A stretch of DNA of 64,000 nt. It comes from Pseudomonas cremoricolorata (GTDB lineage: Bacteria; Pseudomonadota; Gammaproteobacteria; Pseudomonadales; Pseudomonadaceae). Position 1 is the first letter of the stretch. Each line of letters begins with the position of its first letter. Both the position numbers and the translations under genes were made by a program. This document shows positions 10,345 through 22,529 of the stretch, one piece after another. The stretch lies in contig NZ_CP009455.1 in assembly GCF_000759535.1 (NCBI RefSeq), positions 4,278,001-4,342,000 of the forward strand. Direction: 5' to 3'. The notes below the pieces were generated by a model. That model worked only from the letters and a program-made list of their open reading frames with translations. It was not told where the DNA came from and did no database searches.

Positions 10345-13059
10345 ATGGCCACTATCCACGTAGACGGCAAAGCGCTCGAAGTCAACGGTGCGGACAACCT
10401 GTTACAGGCCTGTCTGTCGCTTGGCCTCGACATCCCTTATTTCTGCTGGCACCCGGCGCTCGGTAGCGTCGGCGCCTGCCGCCAGTGCGCGGTCAAGCAG
10501 TACACCGACGAGAACGACACCCGGGGTCGTATCGTCATGTCGTGCATGACCCCCGCCTCCGACGGCACCTGGATCTCCATCGAAGACGACGAATCCAAGG
10601 CGTTTCGCGCCAGCGTCGTCGAATGGCTGATGACCAACCACCCGCACGACTGCCCGGTGTGCGAGGAAGGCGGTCACTGCCACCTGCAAGACATGACGGT
10701 GATGACCGGCCACAACGAGCGCCGTTATCGCTTCACCAAACGCACCCACCAGAACCAGGACCTCGGCCCGTTCATCGCCCACGAGATGAACCGCTGCATC
10801 GCCTGCTACCGCTGCGTGCGCTACTACAAGGACTACGCTGGCGGCACCGACCTGGGCGTCTACGGCGCCCACGACAACGTATACTTCGGCCGCGTCGAAG
10901 ACGGCGTGCTGGAAAGCGAGTTCTCCGGCAACCTCACCGAGGTCTGCCCGACCGGCGTGTTCACCGACAAGACCCACTCCGAGCGCTACAACCGCAAGTG
11001 GGACATGCAGTTCGCCCCAAGCATCTGCCATGGCTGCTCGAGCGGCTGCAACATCAGCCCTGGTGAGCGTTACGGCGAACTGCGGCGCATCGAGAACCGC
11101 TTCAACGGTTCGGTGAACCAGTATTTCCTCTGTGACCGTGGCCGCTTCGGCTATGGCTACGTCAACCGTAAGGACCGTCCACGCCAGCCGCTACTGGCCG
11201 ACGGCAGCAAGCTTGGTCTCGACGCTGCGCTGGACAAGGCCGCCGATCTGCTGCGCGGGCGCACCATCGTCGGTATCGGTTCGCCCCGCGCGAGCCTTGA
11301 AAGCAACTACGGCCTGCGTGAACTGGTCGGCGCCGAGTACTTCTACTCAGGCATCGAAGCCGGCGAGCTGGCGCGCGTGCGCCTGGTGCTGGAGGTGCTG
11401 AACAACAGCCCGCTGCCAGTACCGACCCTGCGCGACATCGAAGACCACGACGCCGTGTTCGTGCTCGGTGAAGACCTCACCCAGACCGCTGCACGCGTCG
11501 CCCTGGCCGTGCGCCAGGCCACCAAGGGCAAGGCCGAGGCCATGGCCGAAGCGATGAAGGTCCAGCCGTGGCTGGATGCGGCGGTGAAGAACATCGGTCA
11601 GCACGCGCTGTACCCGCTGTTCATCGCCTCGCTGGCCGAGACCAAGCTCGATGACGTCGCCGAAGAATGCGTACACGCCGCACCGGCCGACCTCGCCCGT
11701 CTCGGCTTTGCCGTGGCCCACGCCATCGACCCGAGCGCCCCGGCCGTCAATGGCCTGGACAGCGACGCCCTGGCCCTTGCCCAGCGCATCGCCGACGCCC
11801 TGGTCGCGGCGCAACGTCCACTGGTAGTTGCCGGCACCTCGCTGGCCGACCCGGCACTGATCGAAGCGGCGGCGAACATCGCCAAGGCGCTGAAACTGCG
11901 CGACAAGAACGGCTCGCTGAGCCTGGTGGTGCCCGAAGCCAACAGTCTGGGCATGGCCATGTTCGGTGGTGACAGCGCCGACGCGGCGCTGGACGCGGTG
12001 ATCGACGGCAAGGCCGATGCCATCGTGGTGCTGGAGAACGACCTGTACGCCCGTCTGCCGGCGGCCAAGGTCGATGCGGCCCTTGCTGCGGCCAAGGTGG
12101 TGATCGTCGCCGACCACAGCAAGACCGCCACCAGCGATCGTGCGCACCTGGTATTGCCGGCCGCCTCGTTCGCCGAAGGCGATGGCACCCTGATCAGCCA
12201 GGAGGGCCGCGCCCAGCGCTTCTTCCAGGTCTTCGACCCGCAGTACCTGGACAGCAGCATCCAGATCCACGAAGGCTGGCGCTGGCTGCACGCCCTGCGC
12301 GCCACCTTGCTGAACAAGCCGGTGGACTGGACCCAACTCGACCACGTCACCCAGGCTTGCGCGCAGGTTTCGCCGCAACTGGCCGGCATCGTCGATGCTG
12401 CGCCAAGCGCTGCCTTCCGCATCAAGGGCCTGAAGCTTGCCCGTGAGCCACTGCGCTACTCCGGTCGAACCGCCATGCGCGCCAACATCAGCGTGCACGA
12501 GCCGCGCACCCCGCAAGACAAAGACACCGCATTCGCCTTCTCCATGGAGGGCTACTCGGGGTCGGCCGAACCGCGCCAGCAGGTGCCGTTCGCCTGGTCG
12601 CCGGGCTGGAACTCGCCACAGGCGTGGAACAAGTTTCAGGATGAAGTCGGTGGTCACCTGCGTGCAGGTGATCCGGGCGTGCGCCTGATCGAAACCCAGG
12701 GCGATGGCCTGAGCTGGTTCAGCGCCATTCCCGGCGCCTACAACCCGGCCCGTGGCACCTGGACCGTGGTGCCATTCTTCCACCTGTTCGGCAGCGAGGA
12801 AAACTCCTCACGCGCCGCGCCGGTGCAGACGCGCATTCCGCAGGCCTACGTGGGCCTGGCCAAATCCGAGGCCGATCGCCTGGGGGTCAATGACGGTGCT
12901 CTGCTGAGCCTGAACGTGGCCGGTCAGTCGCTGCGCTTGCCGCTGCGCATCGTTGAGGAGCTGGGCGCTGGCCTGGTTGCCCTGCCGAAGGGCCTGGACG
13001 GGATTCCGCCGGCGATCTTCGGCGCCACCGTCGAAGGCCTGCAGGAGGCAGCACAATGA
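10345..13059 (+). CDS. nuoG: NADH-quinone oxidoreductase subunit G
   Basis: 75-kDa subunit of the electron-input arm, 904 aa, holding several Fe-S clusters. The [2Fe-2S] N1b ligands lie in [16 protein letters not shown] and the later MSCMTP. The N5 ligands are in [12 protein letters not shown]. The N4 cluster uses [11 protein letters not shown] with EVCPTG, and the extra [10 protein letters not shown] set is the N7-type cluster seen in enterobacterial and Pseudomonas NuoG. The remainder is a molybdopterin-oxidoreductase-like fold without the cofactor. The stop codon overlaps the nuoH start. Confidence 0.97.
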   Translation: MATIHVDGKALEVNGADNLLQACLSLGLDIPYFCWHPALGSVGACRQCAVKQYTDENDTRGRIVMSCMTPASDGTWISIEDDESKAFRASVVEWLMTNHPHDCPVCEEGGHCHLQDMTVMTGHNERRYRFTKRTHQNQDLGPFIAHEMNRCIACYRCVRYYKDYAGGTDLGVYGAHDNVYFGRVEDGVLESEFSGNLTEVCPTGVFTDKTHSERYNRKWDMQFAPSICHGCSSGCNISPGERYGELRRIENRFNGSVNQYFLCDRGRFGYGYVNRKDRPRQPLLADGSKLGLDAALDKAADLLRGRTIVGIGSPRASLESNYGLRELVGAEYFYSGIEAGELARVRLVLEVLNNSPLPVPTLRDIEDHDAVFVLGEDLTQTAARVALAVRQATKGKAEAMAEAMKVQPWLDAAVKNIGQHALYPLFIASLAETKLDDVAEECVHAAPADLARLGFAVAHAIDPSAPAVNGLDSDALALAQRIADALVAAQRPLVVAGTSLADPALIEAAANIAKALKLRDKNGSLSLVVPEANSLGMAMFGGDSADAALDAVIDGKADAIVVLENDLYARLPAAKVDAALAAAKVVIVADHSKTATSDRAHLVLPAASFAEGDGTLISQEGRAQRFFQVFDPQYLDSSIQIHEGWRWLHALRATLLNKPVDWTQLDHVTQACAQVSPQLAGIVDAAPSAAFRIKGLKLAREPLRYSGRTAMRANISVHEPRTPQDKDTAFAFSMEGYSGSAEPRQQVPFAWSPGWNSPQAWNKFQDEVGGHLRAGDPGVRLIETQGDGLSWFSAIPGAYNPARGTWTVVPFFHLFGSEENSSRAAPVQTRIPQAYVGLAKSEADRLGVNDGALLSLNVAGQSLRLPLRIVEELGAGLVALPKGLDGIPPAIFGATVEGLQEAAQ

Positions 13060-14063
13060 GCTGGTTCACACCCGAAGTGATCGATGTGATCCTCAGCGTC
13101 GTCCGGGCCATCGTGGTGCTGCTCGCCGTGGTCGTCTGCGGCGCGCTGCTCAGCTTCGTCGAGCGCCGCCTGCTGGGGTGGTGGCAAGACCGCTATGGCC
13201 CGAACCGGGTCGGCCCGTTCGGCATGTTCCAGATCGCTGCCGACATGCTGAAGATGTTCTTCAAGGAAGACTGGAACCCGCCCTTCGTCGACCGCTTCAT
13301 CTTCACCCTGGCACCCGTGGTAGCGATGAGCGCCCTGCTGATCGCCTTTGCGGTAATTCCGATCACCCCGCTGTGGGGCGTGGCTGACCTGAACATCGGC
13401 CTGCTGTTCTTCTTCGCCATGGCCGGTCTTTCGGTCTATGCGGTGCTGTTCGCCGGCTGGGCCTCGAACAACAAGTACGCCCTGCTCGGTAGCCTGCGGG
13501 CCTCGGCGCAGACCGTGTCGTACGAAGTGTTCCTGGGCCTTGCGCTGATGGGCGTGGTGGTGCAGGTGGGCTCGTTCAACATGCGCGATATCGTCGAGTA
13601 CCAGGCGCAGAACCTGTGGTTCATCATTCCGCAGTTCTTCGGCTTCTGTACCTTCTTCATCGCAGGCGTGGCCGTGACTCACCGTCACCCCTTCGACCAG
13701 CCGGAAGCGGAGCAGGAACTGGCCGACGGCTACCACATCGAGTATGCCGGCATGAAATGGGGCATGTTCTTCGTCGGTGAGTACATCGGCATCATCCTGG
13801 TGTCGGCGCTGCTGGTGACGCTGTTCTTCGGTGGCTGGCATGGTCCGTTCGATCTGCTGCCGCAGGTGCCGTTCCTGTGGTTCGCGCTCAAGACCGCGTT
13901 CTTCATCATGCTGTTCATCCTGCTGCGCGCCTCGATTCCGCGCCCGCGCTATGACCAGGTGATGGATTTCAGCTGGAAATTCTGCCTGCCGCTGACCCTG
14001 ATCAATTTGCTGGTGACCGCTGCGATCGTGCTCTACAACACGCCAGCCGTCGCGGCCCAGTGA
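13056..14063 (+). CDS. nuoH: NADH-quinone oxidoreductase subunit H
   Basis: Membrane subunit that builds the quinone chamber at the joint of the two arms. It has 335 aa with eight or so hydrophobic helices. Conserved family motifs include [19 protein letters not shown] near the N terminus and [18 protein letters not shown] in a cytoplasmic loop. The start codon overlaps the nuoG stop (ATGA), which implies coupled translation. Confidence 0.97.
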   Translation: MSWFTPEVIDVILSVVRAIVVLLAVVVCGALLSFVERRLLGWWQDRYGPNRVGPFGMFQIAADMLKMFFKEDWNPPFVDRFIFTLAPVVAMSALLIAFAVIPITPLWGVADLNIGLLFFFAMAGLSVYAVLFAGWASNNKYALLGSLRASAQTVSYEVFLGLALMGVVVQVGSFNMRDIVEYQAQNLWFIIPQFFGFCTFFIAGVAVTHRHPFDQPEAEQELADGYHIEYAGMKWGMFFVGEYIGIILVSALLVTLFFGGWHGPFDLLPQVPFLWFALKTAFFIMLFILLRASIPRPRYDQVMDFSWKFCLPLTLINLLVTAAIVLYNTPAVAAQ

Positions 14064-14074
14064 GGATTTGACCC

Positions 14075-14623
14075 ATGTTCAAGTATATCGGCCACATCGT
14101 TAAGGGCACCGGCACCCAGCTGCGCAGCCTGGCGATGGTGTTCTCCCACGGGTTTCGCAAGCGCGACACCCTGCAGTACCCCGAAGAACCCGTGTACCTG
14201 CCGCCGCGCTACCGCGGCCGCATCGTCCTGACCCGCGATCCCGACGGCGAAGAGCGCTGCGTGGCCTGCAACCTGTGCGCCGTAGCCTGTCCGGTCGGCT
14301 GCATTTCGCTGCAGAAGGCCGAGACCGACGACGGTCGCTGGTACCCCGAGTTCTTCCGCATCAACTTCTCACGCTGCATCTTCTGCGGTCTGTGCGAGGA
14401 AGCGTGCCCGACCACTGCGATCCAGCTGACGCCGGATTTCGAAATGGCCGAGTTCAAACGTCAGGACCTGGTGTACGAGAAGGAAGATCTGCTGATCTCC
14501 GGACCGGGCAAGAACCCTGACTACAACTTCTATCGGGTTGCCGGGATGGCGATCGCTGGCAAGCCGAAAGGCGCTGCGCAGAACGAAGCCGAGCCGATCA
14601 ACGTGAAGAGCTTGCTCCCATAA
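14075..14623 (+). CDS. nuoI: NADH-quinone oxidoreductase subunit I
   Basis: Ferredoxin-like 182-aa subunit with two [4Fe-4S] clusters (N6a and N6b), linking the input module to NuoB. The two CxxCxxCxxxCP motifs are plain: [15 protein letters not shown] and [13 protein letters not shown]. An amphipathic N-terminal stretch docks it to the membrane arm. It is 11 bp downstream of nuoH. Confidence 0.97.
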   Translation: MFKYIGHIVKGTGTQLRSLAMVFSHGFRKRDTLQYPEEPVYLPPRYRGRIVLTRDPDGEERCVACNLCAVACPVGCISLQKAETDDGRWYPEFFRINFSRCIFCGLCEEACPTTAIQLTPDFEMAEFKRQDLVYEKEDLLISGPGKNPDYNFYRVAGMAIAGKPKGAAQNEAEPINVKSLLP

Positions 14624-14633
14624 GGACAGAAAG

Positions 14634-15134
14634 ATGGAATTCGCGTTCTACTTCGCATCCGGGATCGCCGTGGTCTCCACCCTTCGGGTGGTGACCGGGA
14701 CCAACCCCGTGCATGCGCTGCTGTATCTGATCATCTCCCTGATCTCGGTAGCGATGATCTTCTTCTCCCTCGGCGCCCCGTTCGCCGGTGCCCTGGAAGT
14801 GATCGCCTACGCCGGCGCCATCATGGTGCTGTTCGTCTTCGTGGTGATGATGCTCAACCTGGGCCCGGCCTCGGTCGCCCAGGAGCGCGGCTGGCTCAAG
14901 CCGGGCATCTGGGCGGGTCCGGTGCTGCTCGCGGCACTGCTGCTCGGTGAGCTGCTGTACGTGCTGTTCACCACCTCGAGCGGTGCCGGCATCAGCGGTA
15001 CCACCGTCGACGCCAAGGCCGTGGGCATCAGCCTGTTCGGGCCTTACCTGCTGGTGGTCGAGCTGGCCTCGATGCTGCTGCTCGCCGCAGCGGTCACCGC
15101 CTTCCACCTGGGCCGTAACGAGGCGAAGGAGTAA
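14634..15134 (+). CDS. nuoJ: NADH-quinone oxidoreductase subunit J
   Basis: Membrane subunit of 166 aa with five predicted helices. The third helix carries the family signature [17 protein letters not shown]. It lies next to the E-channel that couples quinone reduction to proton pumping. The gene begins ten bases after nuoI and ends three bases before nuoK. Confidence 0.96.
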   Translation: MEFAFYFASGIAVVSTLRVVTGTNPVHALLYLIISLISVAMIFFSLGAPFAGALEVIAYAGAIMVLFVFVVMMLNLGPASVAQERGWLKPGIWAGPVLLAALLLGELLYVLFTTSSGAGISGTTVDAKAVGISLFGPYLLVVELASMLLLAAAVTAFHLGRNEAKE

Positions 15135-15137
15135 ATC

Positions 15138-15442
15138 ATGGGTGCTATCCCTCTCGAGCATGGTCTGGCGGTCGCCGGCATCCTGTTCTGTCTAGGACTG
15201 GTCGGCCTCATGGTCCGGCGCAACATTCTCTTCGTGCTCATGAGCCTGGAAGTCATGATGAACGCCTCTGCCCTGGCGTTCATCGTCGCCGGCGCACGTT
15301 GGGTACAACCCGACGGCCAGGTGATGTTCATCCTGGTGATCAGCCTGGCAGCCGCCGAGGCCAGTATCGGCCTGGCGATCCTGCTGCAACTGTATCGCCG
15401 CTTCCACACTCTCGACATCGATGCTGCCAGTGAGATGCGCGG

Positions 15443-15446
<4 letters not shown>
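15138..15446 (+). CDS. nuoK: NADH-quinone oxidoreductase subunit K
   Basis: Small MrpC-like antiporter-type subunit of 102 aa with three helices. The buried glutamates used in proton transfer are visible in [12 protein letters not shown] and [11 protein letters not shown]. Its stop codon overlaps the nuoL start. Confidence 0.97.
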
Positions 15447-17296
<1,850 letters not shown>

Positions 17297-17345
17297 CCCT
17301 GACTCTTGCGAACCTTGCGACTCTGCAAAAGGAAACGAACCCGTC

Positions 17346-18878
17346 ATGATTCTGCCTTGGCTGATCCTGATTCCCTTCATCGGCGGCCTTCTGTGCTGGC
17401 TGGGCGAGCGCTTCGGCGCCACCCTGCCACGCTGGATCGCGTTGCTGACCATGTCCCTGCTGCTCGGCATCGGCCTGTGGCTGTGGGCCCACGGCGACTA
17501 CACCCTCGCCCCTGCTCCGGGCGCTGAGCCGGCCTGGGCGCTGGAATTCAAGGTCCAGTGGATCCAGCGCTTCGGCATCAGCCTGCACCTGGCCCTCGAC
17601 GGCCTGTCGCTGCTGATGATCCTGCTCACCGGCCTGCTCGGTGTGCTGTCGGTGCTGTGCTCGTGGAACGAGATCCAGCGCCACGTCGGCTTCTTCCACC
17701 TCAACCTGATGTGGATTCTGGGCGGCGTGGTCGGGGTATTCCTGGCCCTGGACCTGTTCCTGTTCTTCTTCTTCTGGGAAATGATGCTGGTGCCGATGTA
17801 CTTCCTCATCGCGCTCTGGGGTCACAGCTCGGCAGACGGCAAGAAGACCCGCATCTATGCGGCGACCAAGTTCTTCATCTTCACCCAGGCCAGCGGCCTG
17901 ATCATGCTGGTGGCGATCCTGGGTCTGGTGCTGGTCAACTACAACAGCACCGGGGTCATCACCTTCAACTACAGCGACCTGCTCAAGGCCGAGCTGCCCG
18001 CCGGTGTCGAGTACCTGCTGATGCTGGGCTTCTTCATCGCCTTCGCGGTGAAGCTGCCGGTGGTGCCGTTCCATTCCTGGCTGCCCGATGCCCACGCCCA
18101 GGCGCCCACTGCCGGCTCCGTGGACCTGGCCGGTATCCTGCTGAAAACCGCCGCCTACGGCCTGCTGCGCTTCGCATTGCCGCTGTTCCCCAACGCCTCG
18201 GCCGAGTTCGCGCCGATCGCCATGACCCTGGGCCTGATCGGTATCTTCTACGGCGCCTTCCTGGCCTTCGCGCAAACCGACATCAAGCGCCTGATCGCCT
18301 TCTCCAGCGTTTCGCACATGGGCTTCGTGCTGATCGGTATCTACTCCGGCAGCCAGCAGGCCCTGCAAGGCGCGGTGATCCAGATGCTCGCCCACGGTGT
18401 CTCGGCCGCCGCGCTGTTCATCCTCAGCGGTCAGCTGTACGAGCGCCTGCACACCCGTGACATGCGGCAAATGGGCGGGGTCTGGCACCGCATCGCCTAC
18501 CTGCCGGCCATCAGCCTGTTCTTCGCCGCCGCGTCGCTGGGCCTGCCAGGCACCGGCAACTTCGTTGGCGAGTTCCTGATCCTGATCGGCAGCTTCGCCC
18601 AGGTTCCATGGATCACCGTGATTGCCACCACCGGCCTGGTATTCGGCTCGGTGTACTCGCTGATCATGATCCACCGCGCCTACTTCGGCCCGGCCAAGTC
18701 GGACACCGTTCTGGCTGGCATGGACGGCCGCGAGCTGACCATGGTGCTGGGCCTGGCGGTCCTGCTGATCGTGCTTGGCGTGTACCCACAGCCGTTCCTC
18801 GATACCTCTGCCGCCACCATGAGCGGTGTGCAGCAATGGCTCGGTTCCGCTTTCACTCAACTCGCTTCGGCCCGGTAA
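17346..18878 (+). CDS. nuoM: NADH-quinone oxidoreductase subunit M
   Basis: Second antiporter-like subunit, 510 aa and about 14 helices. Proton-channel motifs include [35 protein letters not shown] and [20 protein letters not shown]. The ATG at 17346 ([10 protein letters not shown]) gives the standard length; the frame is open upstream, but that part overlaps nuoL. The 49-bp gap after nuoL contains an AAGGAAACG ribosome-binding region. Confidence 0.97.
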   Translation: MILPWLILIPFIGGLLCWLGERFGATLPRWIALLTMSLLLGIGLWLWAHGDYTLAPAPGAEPAWALEFKVQWIQRFGISLHLALDGLSLLMILLTGLLGVLSVLCSWNEIQRHVGFFHLNLMWILGGVVGVFLALDLFLFFFFWEMMLVPMYFLIALWGHSSADGKKTRIYAATKFFIFTQASGLIMLVAILGLVLVNYNSTGVITFNYSDLLKAELPAGVEYLLMLGFFIAFAVKLPVVPFHSWLPDAHAQAPTAGSVDLAGILLKTAAYGLLRFALPLFPNASAEFAPIAMTLGLIGIFYGAFLAFAQTDIKRLIAFSSVSHMGFVLIGIYSGSQQALQGAVIQMLAHGVSAAALFILSGQLYERLHTRDMRQMGGVWHRIAYLPAISLFFAAASLGLPGTGNFVGEFLILIGSFAQVPWITVIATTGLVFGSVYSLIMIHRAYFGPAKSDTVLAGMDGRELTMVLGLAVLLIVLGVYPQPFLDTSAATMSGVQQWLGSAFTQLASAR

Positions 18879-18885
18879 GAGCGCT

Positions 18886-20355
18886 ATGGAATTCACCACT
18901 CAACACTTCATCGCACTGGCGCCGATGCTCATCACCACCGTGACCACGGTGGTGGTGATGCTGGCGATCGCCTGGAAGCGCAATCACTCGCAGACCTTCC
19001 TGCTCTCGACCATCGGTCTGAACCTGGCCCTGCTGTCGATCATCCCGGCCATGAAGGTCGCGCCATTGCCGGTGACCGGTCTGATCACCATCGACTACTT
19101 CGCCTGTCTGTACATGGCGCTGATGCTGGTGGCCACCCTGGCGTGCGTCACGCTGGCCCATGCCTATCTGGGCGAAGGCGCCACCGGCTACCCGGGCAAC
19201 CGTGAAGAGCTGTACCTGCTGCTGCTGATGTCGGCCCTGGGCGGCCTGGTGCTGGTCAGCGCCAACCACCTGGCCGGGTTGTTCATCGGTCTGGAACTGC
19301 TGTCGGTGCCGGTCTATGGCCTGGTGGCCTACGCCTTCTTCAACAAGCGCTCCCTGGAAGCCGGCATCAAGTACATGGTGCTGTCGGCTGCCGGCTCGGC
19401 GTTCCTGCTGTTCGGCATGGCGCTGCTCTATGCCGATGCCGGTAGCCTGAGCTTCGACGGTATCGGCAAGGCATTGGCAAGTACCGGCATGCCCAGCCTG
19501 CTGGCGCAACTGGGCCTGGGCATGATGCTGGTGGGCCTGGCCTTCAAGCTGTCGCTGGTGCCCTTCCACCTGTGGACGCCGGACGTCTACGAAGGCGCTC
19601 CGGCGCCAGTCGCGGCGTTCCTGGCCACAGCCAGCAAGGTCGCGGTGTTCGCCGTCGTCGTGCGCCTGTTCATGCTCTCCCCTGCTGCCAGCAGTGGCGT
19701 GCTGAGCACTGTCCTGGCGGTGATTGCCGTGGCCTCGATTCTGGTCGGCAACCTGCTGGCGCTGACCCAGAGCAACCTCAAGCGCCTGCTGGGTTATTCG
19801 TCGATCGCCCACTTCGGCTACCTGCTGATCGCCCTGGTGGCGAGCAAGGGGCTGGCCATGGAGGCCATGGGCGTGTACCTGGTCACCTACGTGATTACCA
19901 GCCTCGGCGCCTTCGGCGTGATTACCCTGATGTCGTCGCCTTACGCCGGTCGCGATGCCGATGCGCTGTACGAGTACCGCGGCCTGTTCTGGCGCCGTCC
20001 GTACCTCACCGCAGTGCTGACCGTAATGATGCTGTCGCTGGCGGGCATTCCGCTGACCGCAGGCTTCATCGGCAAGTTCTACATCATCGCCACCGGCGTC
20101 GAATCGCAACTATGGTGGCTGGTCGGTGCATTGGTGGTCGGTAGCGCCATCGGCGTGTACTACTACCTGCGAGTGATGGTGACGCTGTACCTGGCCGAGC
20201 CGAACCTGCGCCGCCATGACGCGCCGCTGAAGTGGGAACAGCGCACCGGTGGCGTCATGCTGCTGGCCATCGCCATCCTGGCCTTCGTCCTTGGCGTCTA
20301 CCCCCAGCCGTTGCTGGACCTGGTACAGCACGCAGGTCTGCCGCTGCTGGGCTGA
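18886..20355 (+). CDS. nuoN: NADH-quinone oxidoreductase subunit N
   Basis: Third antiporter-like subunit, 489 aa. Motifs match the family: [37 protein letters not shown] and [19 protein letters not shown]. The ATG at 18886 is seven bases after the nuoM stop codon. It is the last gene of the operon and is followed within 20 bases by a strong intrinsic terminator. Confidence 0.97.
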   Translation: MEFTTQHFIALAPMLITTVTTVVVMLAIAWKRNHSQTFLLSTIGLNLALLSIIPAMKVAPLPVTGLITIDYFACLYMALMLVATLACVTLAHAYLGEGATGYPGNREELYLLLLMSALGGLVLVSANHLAGLFIGLELLSVPVYGLVAYAFFNKRSLEAGIKYMVLSAAGSAFLLFGMALLYADAGSLSFDGIGKALASTGMPSLLAQLGLGMMLVGLAFKLSLVPFHLWTPDVYEGAPAPVAAFLATASKVAVFAVVVRLFMLSPAASSGVLSTVLAVIAVASILVGNLLALTQSNLKRLLGYSSIAHFGYLLIALVASKGLAMEAMGVYLVTYVITSLGAFGVITLMSSPYAGRDADALYEYRGLFWRRPYLTAVLTVMMLSLAGIPLTAGFIGKFYIIATGVESQLWWLVGALVVGSAIGVYYYLRVMVTLYLAEPNLRRHDAPLKWEQRTGGVMLLAIAILAFVLGVYPQPLLDLVQHAGLPLLG

Positions 20356-20372
20356 TCTGGCTCTGCGCAACG

Positions 20373-20405
20373 AAAACACCCCGCCTTGGCGGGGTGTTTT
20401 GTTTC
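20373..20405 (+). terminator. Intrinsic terminator of the nuo operon
   Basis: AAAACACCCCGCC and GGCGGGGTGTTTT form a 13-bp perfect stem followed by a T-rich stretch (TTTTGTTT). It is a textbook Rho-independent terminator and could also stop the convergent ogr-like transcript. Confidence 0.95.
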
Positions 20406-20414
20406 CTGCACCGT

Positions 20415-20681
20415 TCAATCACTGTGGACCGTTTCATCCATGCCCCTGCTCATCGCCGCCTGACGCAGCGCGCGATCAGCCTTGGGCAACTTGACCTCCG
20501 GGTTGGGCATACCGCTGGGTGATAGTTCATGGGTCATTTCGAACTGCGCACGGACTGACCAGCCACAGGCCTCGGAACAACACTGCAGGTAGGCAATGCG
20601 CAGAAAGATATGACGTCCCTCGCTCGTCCGGATACGCATGCGACCGTGGCAATGGGGGCACACCAGTTTGTACGCGCTCAC
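20415..20681 (-). CDS. Ogr/Delta-like zinc-finger protein
   Basis: Phage P2-type late-gene activator family. The zinc ligands are in LVCPHCHGRMRIRTSEG and LQCCSEACGWSV, matching the CxxC-CxxxxC layout of Ogr and Delta, which recruit RNA polymerase to phage late promoters. The GTG at 20681 (VSAYKLVCPHC) gives 88 aa and has AGG upstream; in-frame ATG 20699 and TTG 20708 are alternatives. It has no phage structural genes in front of it, so it is probably a leftover or co-opted regulator. It is divergent from the CI-like gene. Confidence 0.75.
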   Translation of the reverse strand: MSAYKLVCPHCHGRMRIRTSEGRHIFLRIAYLQCCSEACGWSVRAQFEMTHELSPSGMPNPEVKLPKADRALRQAAMSRGMDETVHSD

Positions 20682-20831
20682 AGCCCGCACCTGGCACATG
20701 CCGTACAAATGCTATGTAAGTTTTTTCCGCAGTATGTGTCAGACTTATCTACTCTTCTGTGGGTGATAATTAGCTGATTGACTGTCATGGCAGAAGCTCT
20801 CATTTAATAACAGGCCGGTATTTGTAACGAG

Positions 20832-20862
20832 TAGTTTACGCTTAGATAACGCCAGTAAACTA
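20832..20862. promoter_or_regulatory. Inverted repeat before CI-like gene, likely operator
   Basis: TAGTTTAC and GTAAACTA form a perfect 8-bp inverted repeat with a 15-base spacer, ending 16 bases before the CI-like start codon. The place suits autoregulation by the repressor; the binding protein is inferred. Confidence 0.5.
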
Positions 20863-20878
20863 GTCATGGATATTCGAA

Positions 20879-21268
20879 ATGAGTAACAACCCCTTGGGTG
20901 AAGTACTCACCCGTCTCAAGCAACTGACGCGCTCGCACTCTGACGCAGAGCTTTCTCGCGCGCTGAACATCAGCCCGCAGACCCTCAGCAGCTGGAAGGT
21001 GCGCCAGAGCATTCCCTACGCATTATGCGTAGATCTCGCCCGTACTCATCTATGCTCGCTGGATTGGCTGTTGCTCGGCGAAGGCGAGCAGCGCCGATCA
21101 CCCGTGGCTCTGAGCGAGTGGGAGGTGGGACTGCTGGCACAATTGCGCGAAATGGCCGGTGCTGATCGTCAGGCGATTCTGTTGCAGGTGCAGGACAAGC
21201 AGCGTTTGAAACAACTCGAAAGCCAACTTCAGCAACTGCTCGAGCAAGCACCGGTGGCTCATGCCTGA
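20879..21268 (+). CDS. CI-like phage repressor, helix-turn-helix
   Basis: The 129-aa DNA-binding protein has an N-terminal CI/Xre-like helix-turn-helix (residues about 15-65; DAELSRALNISPQTLSSWK) and the CSLDWLLLGEGEQR ending typical of the Bacteriophage CI repressor domain family. The C-terminal part is a short helical, possibly coiled-coil tail (LKQLESQLQQLLEQA). There is no peptidase S24 domain, so RecA-driven self-cleavage is not expected. It sits between the ogr-like gene and the holin/GpL pair and likely controls one or both. Confidence 0.8.
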   Translation: MSNNPLGEVLTRLKQLTRSHSDAELSRALNISPQTLSSWKVRQSIPYALCVDLARTHLCSLDWLLLGEGEQRRSPVALSEWEVGLLAQLREMAGADRQAILLQVQDKQRLKQLESQLQQLLEQAPVAHA

Positions 21269-21312
21269 TCCATGGGTGAGGCCGGGAGCGCCAACACCCC
21301 GTTGCCAGCGCC

Positions 21313-21687
21313 TCAACCACGCCTACGCAGTCGCTGCAACAGGTCGCGCAGGTCGAGTCCATCGAGCCAGACCATGATCTTCAGGCTGATCGGGATGACC
21401 ACCACCGCTGCCGAGAAGGCGGCCATGCCACTGGACAGTAGCGGGGCCAACGTCAGTATCAACGGTTCGAACAGGCACCCTACGCCTGCACTCAGGACCA
21501 CCAGCAGACTGCTTTTGCGCAGTGACAATCGGTCGTCGGCGCCGAGCATCAGCCATACCTTCATTCTTCCTCGGGCCAGACTGACCAGCAGCGAGCCCAG
21601 CAGTGCGCCGAACAGCACCTCAGGATCGATGCCCAGCCCCGCTTGGATGACGTTGCAGCAGGTTTGCAGCAGAGAAGGACCGCTCAT
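21313..21687 (-). CDS. Holin-like phage membrane protein
   Basis: The 124-aa protein has three hydrophobic segments (VLFGALLGSLLVSLARG; LLVVLSAGVGCLFEPLILTL; AAVVVIPISLKIMVWL) and a basic C terminus (RLRRRG). The size, topology and position next to a GpL-like gene fit a holin of a P2-like phage or tailocin. No endolysin follows, so a lysis role is unproved. The start overlaps the end of the upstream gpL-like gene by four bases, which indicates coupled translation. Confidence 0.6.
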   Translation of the reverse strand: MSGPSLLQTCCNVIQAGLGIDPEVLFGALLGSLLVSLARGRMKVWLMLGADDRLSLRKSSLLVVLSAGVGCLFEPLILTLAPLLSSGMAAFSAAVVVIPISLKIMVWLDGLDLRDLLQRLRRRG

Positions 21688-22052
21688 GACCTGACCTCGA
21701 CGTGCCGCCCGGTGCGCTCGATGCCCTTGAGCAATGCGCGGCGGGTGGCCATTTCCACGCAGCGCAGGTAGCAGCGCTGCAATGCTCGACCAGGCGCATG
21801 GCCGACCAGTGTCTCCAGGCGTCTGATTCCGCGCTCACGCAGACAATACCGCCACTGCGCGAATTCCCGCGCGGCTGTCATGGCGGCGCCTCGCGCAGCC
21901 ACCAGCAACTGCGCCTCACTGACCTCGTCGCCCAAGGCGAGCCTGTTGCGTAGATCATTCAGTTTGATCCGCGGCCAGAAGGGATCGTAGATATCGGCGC
22001 AGGGATCAAGGTGCCCCCTCTGGGGGTGCTCGGCAGATGACTCACTGTGCAT
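21684..22052 (-). CDS. GpL-like phage head completion/stabilisation protein
   Basis: The 122-aa protein resembles the P2 gpL family, which closes packaged capsids. Recognisable features are PFWPRIKLNDLRNRL followed by a helix-rich LLVAARGAAMTAAREFAQWR and RCYLRCVEMATRRALLKGIER. The start at 22052 is chosen because a GAGG lies nine bases upstream inside the luxR-like gene; its first codons overlap that gene end. No other capsid genes are present, so it is a remnant or has been recruited for another purpose. Confidence 0.6.
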   Translation of the reverse strand: MHSESSAEHPQRGHLDPCADIYDPFWPRIKLNDLRNRLALGDEVSEAQLLVAARGAAMTAAREFAQWRYCLRERGIRRLETLVGHAPGRALQRCYLRCVEMATRRALLKGIERTGRHVEVRS

Positions 22053-22305
22053 GGCACACATCCTCGGCCAGCAGGTTGTAGCGGATCGCCTTGATGACCG
22101 CCGCCACACGGGTTTCAACGTCGAATTTGCGCAGAATGTTGCCAACGTGGAAATTGACCGTCGATTCCTTGCATTCCAGTATTCGGCCAATTTCCCAAGA
22201 TGTCTTGCCATAGGCACACCACAGCAAGACTTGTCGCTCTCGCGGGGTCAGGTGAATGGCCGGTGCGTTTTTTGCGTCAGGGGGCAAGGTCACTGCTGTG
22301 TTCAT
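22042..22305 (-). CDS. LuxR-type DNA-binding protein without ligand domain
   Basis: The 87-aa protein consists almost only of a LuxR/GerE helix-turn-helix (residues about 19-80: LTPRERQVLLWCAYGKTSWE, then STVNFHVGNILRKF). The sequence is closest in style to quorum-sensing LuxR proteins such as LasR/QscR, but the acyl-homoserine lactone-binding half is absent. Its 3' end overlaps the GpL-like gene, so the two and the holin-like gene form one short operon. It may be a constitutive or partner-dependent regulator of the phage genes. Confidence 0.8.
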   Translation of the reverse strand: MNTAVTLPPDAKNAPAIHLTPRERQVLLWCAYGKTSWEIGRILECKESTVNFHVGNILRKFDVETRVAAVIKAIRYNLLAEDVCHAQ

Positions 22306-22529
22306 CGTCTAAGCTCCGCAAGCGTGAAGGCCGTCCCTTGCAGGGATCAGTGCCGGAGGCCTCACCTTACGAACAGCGCCCTGTCCTCTCCATCGACGCG
22401 ACTTGTAAAGAGCGTCCTGACAACTACGTCCCAAATGGTATTCGCATGACAGCGAAGTGCCCGTGCTTCGTGGGAGGTTTCGTGCGTCTCACTGCGATCG
22501 CCCGCTTGCCTTACCGATGGAGTAGCTTG

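Noticed and set aside
20415..22305. Phage genes considered as an intact prophage or tailocin
   Set aside because: No integrase, capsid, portal, tail or endolysin genes are found in the window around them.
22200..22529. Upstream extension of the TonB-dependent receptor frame
   Set aside because: It overlaps the luxR-like gene and would place 110 residues before a clear signal peptide with its own ribosome-binding site.
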